Positions 57,355 to 64,000 of a DNA stretch of 64,000 nucleotides are shown here, in pieces (the first letter of the stretch is position 1; each line of letters starts with the position of its first letter). This DNA comes from Zygnema cylindricum (taxonomy: Eukaryota; Streptophyta; Zygnematophyceae; Zygnematales; Zygnemataceae), in the NCBI GenBank assembly GCA_037447655.1, contig JBBHKE010002683.1, forward strand, positions 186,001 to 250,000, read 5' to 3'. The position numbers and the translations under genes were made by a program. Below the pieces are notes generated by a model. That model had not been told where the DNA came from. It ran no database searches and worked only from the letters and a program-made list of their open reading frames with translations.

Positions 57355-59331
57355 CCTAGTTGTCATTGATGAAGGGAAGTCATTTCACCCCTTCAAATAT
57401 ATAAAGAAGATAAGAATCAGATTTGAGTCCGAAAGTGAGGAGAACTTGGTTGTTCCCGAAAAGGACATGAGTGAAACCGTGATTGCTGATTCAGGGGAGT
57501 TCGAAGATGCAAGAGACTCACCGGAAACCTCACATACTCTTATGGACTTTGAGGATATAGAAGAAGCGGGAAAATAATAGGCTTCCATAGACAGAGGAGC
57601 CAATGAGATAGTGAGAAGAAATCCAAGACTTCCATCTATTCCCACTTCGGAGTTTGAGGGAGGAGTAGCAAACAGATACAAGAAAAACAAGCCGCTTATA
57701 AGGTAACTAAGCTATCTCACCTAGAAGAGCCTCACTGTTACTCGAAGGTAGTGAATAGTCCAAAGAAAAAAAGATGGATTAGAGCCATAAATGATAAGAT
57801 GGCTTCTATCATAGAAACAAATACTTGGGAACTAGCGGATTGCCCTCTAGATAGAAAACCTATTGGGTGTAAATTGGTATTTAAAATAAAACTGAACCCA
57901 TATAATACCATTAAGAGATATAAGGCTCGATTGGTAGCAAAGGGGTTCACCCAAAAGGAGGGGATTGACTATGAGGAGACCTTTGCTCCAGGTGTTAGGC
58001 TCCCCTCAGTAAGGATTCTCCTCAGTCTGGCAGCAGCTGAAGACATGGAAATTCACTAGATGGACATTAAGATTGCTTTTCTAAATGGTGAGTTAGAGGA
58101 AGAAATTTTTACGAGACAACCCGAGGGGTTTGTGGAAAAAGGAGAGGAGAGCAAAGTCAGCAGACTCATAAAGTCCTTATATGGATTGAATTTGGCTCCG
58201 CGACAGTGGAATAAGAAACTAGATGAGTTTCTTACAGGTCTGAGATACATCTGTATCACCTCTTACCATTCTATCTATATGTTTGAAGATGAGAATGGTG
58301 TCATTTTTATAACACTTTATGTGGATGATCTGCTTGTGTTTTGTAAATCTTTGGAAAAATCGATAAGTTAAAGAAAGATCTTGGAACCAGATTTGATATG
58401 AAGGATTTAGGGGAGGCAAGATATATTTTGGGGATTCAGATGGAGAGAGATAGGGGGGAAAAGATTATTTGACTTACTCAGAAAGAACTAGTAAGTAATA
58501 TACTTGAGAACTTCCAAATGGAAAATGTTAACATTTGTATCACTCCCCTGGACTTGAAAAAAGTAAGTGATAGGAGTGTAGTAGAAGGAGTGATGATCTT
58601 AGATGATCAGATGAGTATAGAAGAGAGAGAATTTATCAAGTCTATCCCTTATAAACAGGTCGTAGGAAGTTTATTCTATTTTATGAATTGTAATAGACCG
58701 AACATAGCGGGTGCGATTAGAGTACTCACTAGGAGTCTTAATGAACATAGGAAGAGAGAATGGGAGGCAGCCAAGAGAGTCATGAGATATCTGGTGGGAA
58801 CGTGAGAGTTATGGTTGCCTTTGGGAAGGGAGCACACTAACATCACTACTTGGAGTGATGCCAGTTATGGGGACACACCTATGAGAAGATGCACTTTTGG
58901 GTAGGTGTTGTATGTTGGGGAAGGGGCTTGCTGTTGGAGCAGTAAGCAACAAAAGGTGATTGCCCAGTCTACTATAGAGGCTGAGTACATGGCCTCTTAA
59001 TTTGCTGTGAAAGAGTTGATGTGGGTCAAGTCCTTGATGCAAGAACTGGGGTATATGAAAGAGGGAGTGCATGAAGTGTTTTGTGATAATCAAGCTACCA
59101 TTGCAATTGCAGCTAATCCAAAACATCATTTTAAGGCTAAACATATGGACATAAGATTAAGTTTTGTAAGAGAAAAAGTTGAAAATAAAATCGTGAATCT
59201 TGTATATAGATCTGATGAGGAAATGGTGGCTGATATGATGACAAAATCGGTGCCTTCTCCCAAGTTAAAATATTGCAGGGAAAAGTGTGGATTAAAACTG
59301 AAATTTAAATTAGACTAAAAAATAAAGGGAG
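57355..59331 (+). pseudogene. CopE pol (RT and RNase H), gag to integrase deleted
   Basis: Directly after the primer site comes VVIDEGKSFHPFKYIKKI, the region C-terminal to integrase, then RT: PIGCKLVFKIKLNPYNTIKR, ARLVAKGFTQKEGIDYEET, a stop at 58057-58059, MDIKIAFLNGELEEEIF, APRQWNKKL, YVDDLLVF (about 58320). Then GIQMERDRG and RNase H: GSLFYFMNCNRPNIAGAI, TTWSDASYGDTPMRRC, CCWSSKQQKVIAQST, DNQATIAIAANPKHHF, MVADMMTKSVPSPKL and a stop before AAAATAAAGGGAG. Several stops interrupt it. The 3' LTR is cut to a few bases (59332-59341). Confidence 0.9.
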
Positions 59332-59341
59332 TGTTGAAATT

Positions 59342-60494
59342 ACTTGACTAAGAAGAAATCTTTGCTCCAGTCGTCATATTTCCCTGGGTCCGGATACTTT
59401 TCACTCTGACAGTTGTACTAGACATGGAAGTACATCAGATGGACAAAAAAAACTGCCTTTTTACATGGAGAACTGGAGGAGAAAATCTTCATGCGACCGG
59501 AGGAAGGAATCATGGAACAAGGAGAAGAAAGTAAGGTATGTCAGCTGATCAAATCTTTGTATGGTTTAAAACAGGCGCCCTGACTGTGGAAAGAGAAACT
59601 TGATGAGTTCCTTACTGGTCTGGGATACATTCGGATTATTTCTCATCATTCAATTTTATTATTGAAGATGAGAAAGGTATCATTTTTATTGCAATTTACG
59701 TTGATGATTTGCTCGTTTTGAGTAATTCAATGGAAAAAATGAATAAACTAAAAACAAATATGAAGGGAAGATTTGAGATGAAGGACATGGGGGAATCAAG
59801 ATATATTATGGGAATACAAATAGAGAGAGAGATAGAGAAAAGAGAATAATTAGACTAGCTTAGAGAGAGGCAATTGGAAACATGCTGGAAATATTTCAGA
59901 TGGATAAAGCCAACAGTTATACAACTCCCATGGATCTAAAGAAGGGAAGTGAGGGGAGTGAGGAAGGAGACATCCTAATTCTAGATGATGAACAAGGTCC
60001 AGAAGAGAGGAAGTTAATGCAAACTATCCCATACAGACAGGTAGTGGGCAGTTTGATTTATTTTATGAATTGTTTCAGACCGGATTTGGCAGCAGCTGTA
60101 GGAGTGCTAAATAGGAGTCTGAATTCTCCTACCAAAAGGGATTGGGAAGTTGTTAAGAGGGTCCTCAGATATCTTATAGGAACGAGGGATCTATATCTTG
60201 GTGGGGAAAATACTAACATCACCACTTGGAGTGATGCCAGCTATGGGGATGCTCGGATGCGAAGATCAACATCTAAATATGTGTTGTATGTGGGGAATGG
60301 TGCTTGTTGTTGGAGCAGTAAGCAGCAAAAGGTCATTGCTTAGTCCACCATGGAGGCTAAAAATATGGCATCTTGCTCTGCTGTGAAGGAATTGAGGTGG
60401 GTCAAATCCTTGCTGGTGAATTTGGGCATCTTAAGAGTGGAATTCATAATTATTTTTTGATAATCAAGTAGTAGTTGCAATTGTTGCTAATCCT
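59342..60494 (+). pseudogene. CopF pol (RT and RNase H), left part
   Basis: Starts inside RT (EEIFAPVV), MEVHQMD, a frame change in the AFLHGE region, then YVDDLLVLSNSMEKMNK (about 59698), GRFEMKDMGESRYIMGIQ, MLEIFQMDKANSYTTPMDLK (59882), RNase H GSLIYFMNCFRPDLAAAVG, TTWSDASYGDARMRRS, CCWSSKQQKVIA, DNQVVVAIVANP. Interrupted exactly at the NP codons by the 60495-62606 insertion; KHHFKAKH continues at 62612. Confidence 0.9.
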
Positions 60495-62606
60495 TGTTGC
60501 TTTGAAAAATTTGTTTCGTGCGCACGTGACACTTCATGCGCTATGGAATTTAATGTGGAGGTTTGAATGGATTCATGGAGTGGGGGAGCGAACGAATGAA
60601 TATAATTTAAGTGATGAAAAAAACTCACAGATGTGGCGGGTACAAGCATTGACAAATGGAAGCGGATCGCGAAGCGGTCCGATGTGGAATAAACAAAATG
60701 TTGAAATAGGCACCGCCGATACGGCGCAGTTGCGACGCAAACAGGACAACGCAACTACGTTTATTTTGGATGAATATGCGCCACCGGTAAGGAGCAGCAA
60801 CGACGCAGACAAGTCAACGCAGTTGCGGTTACCCTGATACAATCCGCACGGACAAAACAGTTCACGCAACTGCAAATAATATGACTAGTATAGATTGTGA
60901 GTAATGATATTTAGTTAATGGTATCCTGGTTTTTACGTACGAAGATTGTGGAGATGTCGCTGTAAATATTATGTACAACATAGGTTTGTTTTTTTGCTAA
61001 TTAATTATTAGTGTAGATTTGTTTGGTCTGACATACCTCGAACTATTCGGGTATACTTACAATAGTTTAAGTAGATGGTAGATACCATACGGCTGGTATG
61101 CCTCCGTAAATTCAGTAGTGAACTCTCTGAGTATAACCTGTAGGACTTAATATATTTTGAGTATTGCAGTCAAGTTTATCAAAGCAATGGCAAACTATTT
61201 TTTGCATCTTTGACCTGTTGGTGCGATCACTCTGTTTCGTTCTTTCATGTGAAACTTAGTGGATTTATTTTATGATATAGAATCTATATGTGTGTGAAGT
61301 TTCATTGTATTTTAGTATCTGTGTAAGATTCTATGAGCAGTCTAAGTGTTTAGTTTGTGAAGCTGTCAGATGTTTTTGTGAAAGTCTGGAGCTTATATCT
61401 TCTATAGGTCTTGGTGGATTTGGCTTTAACTTTAAGAGTTTACAGTGTATATAGTTTACTGCACAACGGTGCAGTTTGAGGTGATTTTATTTATTGTGGA
61501 GTAATCTGTGTTGTCTCTAACACAACTGTTTTTTGGTGAAATTACTAGTTTTATGTGGTATTTTCTAGGTCTAAATTTAGTACAAATGGAAAAAAAAAAT
61601 AGGCGGACAGCCTTCCTCCGCCTCCTCTCTCTATCCACCATTCTTATCGTTGTGACTGAGGGATGGAGAGGGTGGCTGAGCCATGGTTGTCCTAGCTTAA
61701 GCAGGTTGGGCTAAATAGTGACTTATGTCACTCTCAACAAAAGGTTGAGTCCGGGAGGACTCGAACCTCCCACTGGTAGAGCGCGGCTTAGTCGTTAGCT
61801 CTAACTAGTCTGTCGTAGAAGTCCGACAACATATGATAGCTTTGATATTTATTTAAACAGTGTTACAACCATTAATTCGATTAATGGAATTGCGAACAAA
61901 AAAACATGGAACCAAGTATTATATAGTGCAAAAATTATCTCGCACAAAAACAAATGAATCGGACATTTGTTTTTTACGGCGCACATTCAATATCGAATCT
62001 AATCCGACGGTGCACATCGATGCCAAGATGGCGGAATGGTTACTTTTGGCGTTTATGGACGTGGCATGACGTGGCGCCACGCGCAGGGATGGCATTTGGT
62101 CGCAAAAATTCCGGCGAACATAAGGACAAGTGAAAAGTGGACACGCGTCCACTAAATGTCATTGGCGTACATCGGCCGTACAGAAAGTACATCGGCCATA
62201 ATATTTTTTTGTACCCTAGAGTGATCTGATTGGTTCGTACTTCAATAGATAGGGGTTGTGAGAGGGATTTAGGACTTAGAGAATTTGGTAGATAGGAACC
62301 TCTCTCCTTTTGAGAGTTTGTATAAACTTGGCATTTTTGCCGACTCATAACTTATCGGTTGGTTGGCCGTTTTCAGTGATTCTTTTTGCTACGGACTCAA
62401 GGGAGTCCATGCTGCGTAGGGGTGCAATCAAATTGTTAGTTTGCACTTTTGGGCAGCAGTGGTTGTGGCTTGAAGTGGGTTAGTTAAATACTATATAGTT
62501 GCTTTATGTATTCTGTAGTCCAATGGAGGACACATAATTGCATTTTTAAGGTAGTCTGTGGGTGTTTCCGTGAGTAATCAATGGTTGAAATAGGCTATGG
62601 ACAACA
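60495..62606. mobile_element. 2.1-kb insertion with TG...CA ends in CopF
   Basis: Begins TGTTGCTTTG, ends GGACAACA, and is flanked by the 5-bp duplication ATCCT (60490-60494, 62607-62611), as expected for LTR-retrotransposon integration. Its right half (about 61527-62542) is a diverged LTR of the local type, with the TATTTTCTAGGTCTAAA start block, GTAC motifs, CTCTC/GAGAG, TATAAACTTGGCA, ACTCAAGGGAGTC and an ATGGAGGACAC end. The left 1 kb has no match elsewhere in the window and no recognised coding sequence. I cannot resolve whether it is one element or two. Confidence 0.65.
61527..62542 (+). mobile_element. Diverged copia LTR within the insertion
   Basis: See block order in the enclosing element. 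A tRNA-like T-arm lies in antisense at 61750-61775 (GGGAGGTTCGAGTCCTCCC when reversed, a perfect 5-bp stem). No matching partner LTR was found, and the flanks (ACAAC, TTTTT) show no target duplication. Confidence 0.6.
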
Positions 62607-62816
62607 ATCCTAAGCATCACTTTAAAGCAAAGCACATCGATATCAGACTTAACTTTTTTAGGGAAAAGGTGGAGAAGAAAACAATAAGTCTAGAATATAG
62701 ATTAGACACTCAGATGGTCACAGATATGATTACAAAGCCTGTGCCTTCTCCTAAATTAATATTTTGCAGAGAGAAGTGTGGATTTAAGCTTAAAAGTGAC
62801 TAGAAAATAAGAGGAG
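62607..62816 (+). pseudogene. CopF pol 3' end
   Basis: NPKHHFKAKHIDIRLNFF, REKVEKK, MVTDMITKPVPSPKLIF, CREKCGFKLKSD, stop, then AGAAAATAAGAGGAG as polypurine tract touching the LTR. Confidence 0.88.
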
Positions 62817-63819
62817 TGTTGAAAATAAAAGTGTTTGTAATGATTTTTTTTTGGTTTCTTAAGTGATCTAAAAATAAAGAAAGAAATGGCATAGGAAGCA
62901 TACTTCTAACTTCTCTCTCTAGCCCGTATACTTGCCGTAGTCACTGAAGGTGTAACAAGAAGCTAGAACCATGGCTGCCAATGTTTCTACTAAAGTCAGA
63001 AGGTAGCCCTTTGGCAAACTTACGAAAAAGGTTGACGGACCCATGATTTGATCTTGGTACCTACTGACCGTCAATGTAGCCTACCATCGTTACCATGTAG
63101 CCTATCACCTGTGTTGAAGTATAAAGGGTACGATAGCAACTTAAAGATGTGAAAATAGAGAAGTTCATTTAACTAATGAACGGATCACAATCGCATAGAC
63201 CTTGTTAGATAGAATTACATCGAAAAGTAATGTTTGTATTTTAACAGCTATATATCAATGTTGATATCAATTGAACGGCAGAGGAAGAAGTTGGCATCGC
63301 AGAATGGACGATTTGGCCGTTTTCGATCACAGCCACACCGAGTGACACATGTCAACATGACATTGGATGGCGGCATCTTCGGGATATACCATGGCGAACC
63401 GAGATGTGGGAAGCGTCGTCTTCTTGGCCATGTCGTAGAATGGTCGTACAAAAAGTACTCCGGGCCAAGTAATTTTTCTGTAGTGTACACAAATTGATTC
63501 ACTTTGTTCTTCAGTAGTAGAGGGGTTAGAGAGTGGTTTAGGACTTCGTTAAATTAGAGGTAGCCGCCTCTCTCTCAAAGAGCTCCCGTATAAAAGGTCA
63601 TCTTTGACCATTGATAATTAACTACTCGAGGAGCAAATTCAAGGATTCTTTTTGAGGCAGACTCAGGGGAGTTAGCTCTTCCAAGGGGTGGAATTTTGGT
63701 CAGTCTATATTGTGTCACGGTGTCAGCAATACTCATACAAAGACTGAGGGATTGAGGTTATTCTAGAGGCTTTGGGTACGCTTCCTTCCCTGAGTACCAA
63801 TAGAGGTTTCAGAGTAGCA
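62817..63819 (+). mobile_element. CopF 3' LTR (1003 bp)
   Basis: TGTTGAAAATAAAAGTG to GTTTCAGAGTAGCA. Shared blocks: GTAC motifs (63435-63480), CTCTCTCTCAAAGAG, TATAAAAGGTCA (63590), AACTACTCGAGGAGCAAATTC and ACTCAGGGGAGT. The antisense GATTTGATCTTGGTACC block near 63043 corresponds to the tRNA-like part of other copies. Confidence 0.85.
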
Positions 63820-64000
63820 CAATTCACAATACTCTCGAGAGAGAGGTCGCCTTTTTCTCATTGTCATCGTTGATTACTGGGGTATGTTAAGCTTGCTTCG
63901 CTTTATTTCACATTTTTTATATTTTATTCTTCTTTTTTGGGCATGGTGATATTGTTAAACCTAGAAAGCAAATCATATTTATCAATATATTTCTACGTGG
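63820..64000. other. Unassigned right edge
   Basis: Sequence beyond the last LTR. Short, AT-rich after 63900, nothing recognised. Confidence 0.4.

Noticed and set aside
61745-61805. A tRNA gene on either strand
   Set aside because: A perfect T-arm is visible in antisense, but the acceptor stem and a proper anticodon arm do not form; treated as a tRNA-like part of the LTR.
1-64000. CRISPR arrays, operons, riboswitches or prokaryotic genes
   Set aside because: Spliced genes and eukaryotic transposons throughout; none of the tandem repeats has spacer-repeat structure.

Overview
The window is nuclear DNA of a photosynthetic eukaryote of the green (plant) lineage. Three genes with GT-AG introns can be assembled exon by exon, and each resembles its plant form: ATG101 with the plant C-terminus, the GTPase Ran, and a plastid phosphoenolpyruvate/phosphate translocator. 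A fourth gene encodes a secreted leucine-rich-repeat protein built from plant-style exons of one repeat each. Together with Ty1/copia elements of the half-tRNA-primed type and degraded LINE, hAT and TA-flanked DNA elements, this suggests a streptophyte alga or early-diverging plant. The species cannot be named from the sequence.

Layout. 1-1412: no gene recognised. 1413-5192 (minus): ATG101, at least six exons. 5193-9600: DNA-transposon zone with a 181-bp inverted-repeat element, a tandem array, a TA-flanked element holding two opposed hAT copies (each with a perfect 8-bp target duplication), and a GC-rich fold-back. 9607-12100 (plus): Ran, eight exons, with one apparent 1-nt frameshift. 14243-17290: degenerate LINE with zinc finger, reverse transcriptase and restriction-like endonuclease. 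17640-21300: homopolymer and purine/pyrimidine tracts plus a 589-bp inverted-repeat element. 21300-27302 (plus): secreted LRR-EGF-like gene. 28514-33445 (minus): translocator, nine exons, open over 427 codons. 33446-35890: two TA-flanked MITEs.

35890-63819 is a graveyard of Ty1/copia elements on both strands, nested and recombined. CopA (38093-52202) is split inside its reverse transcriptase by CopB (42421-50322), which contains the minus-strand CopC (44850-49520). CopD (52203-55245) has its 3' LTR split by a solo CopA-type LTR. A pogo-like DDE transposase fragment and an assembly gap follow, then CopE, and CopF, which is split by a 2.1-kb insertion. All reading frames in these elements are broken.

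The retrotransposons share an unusual design. The primer binding site matches the anticodon arm of initiator tRNA-Met, and its ATG, which pairs with the tRNA anticodon, is also an in-frame Met of gag. The pol stop codon abuts the polypurine tract. The LTRs share GTAC clusters, a TATA-like motif, short hairpins and, in several copies, an antisense tRNA-like module. The host genes are housekeeping functions (autophagy initiation, nuclear transport, plastid metabolite exchange) with no sign that they work together.
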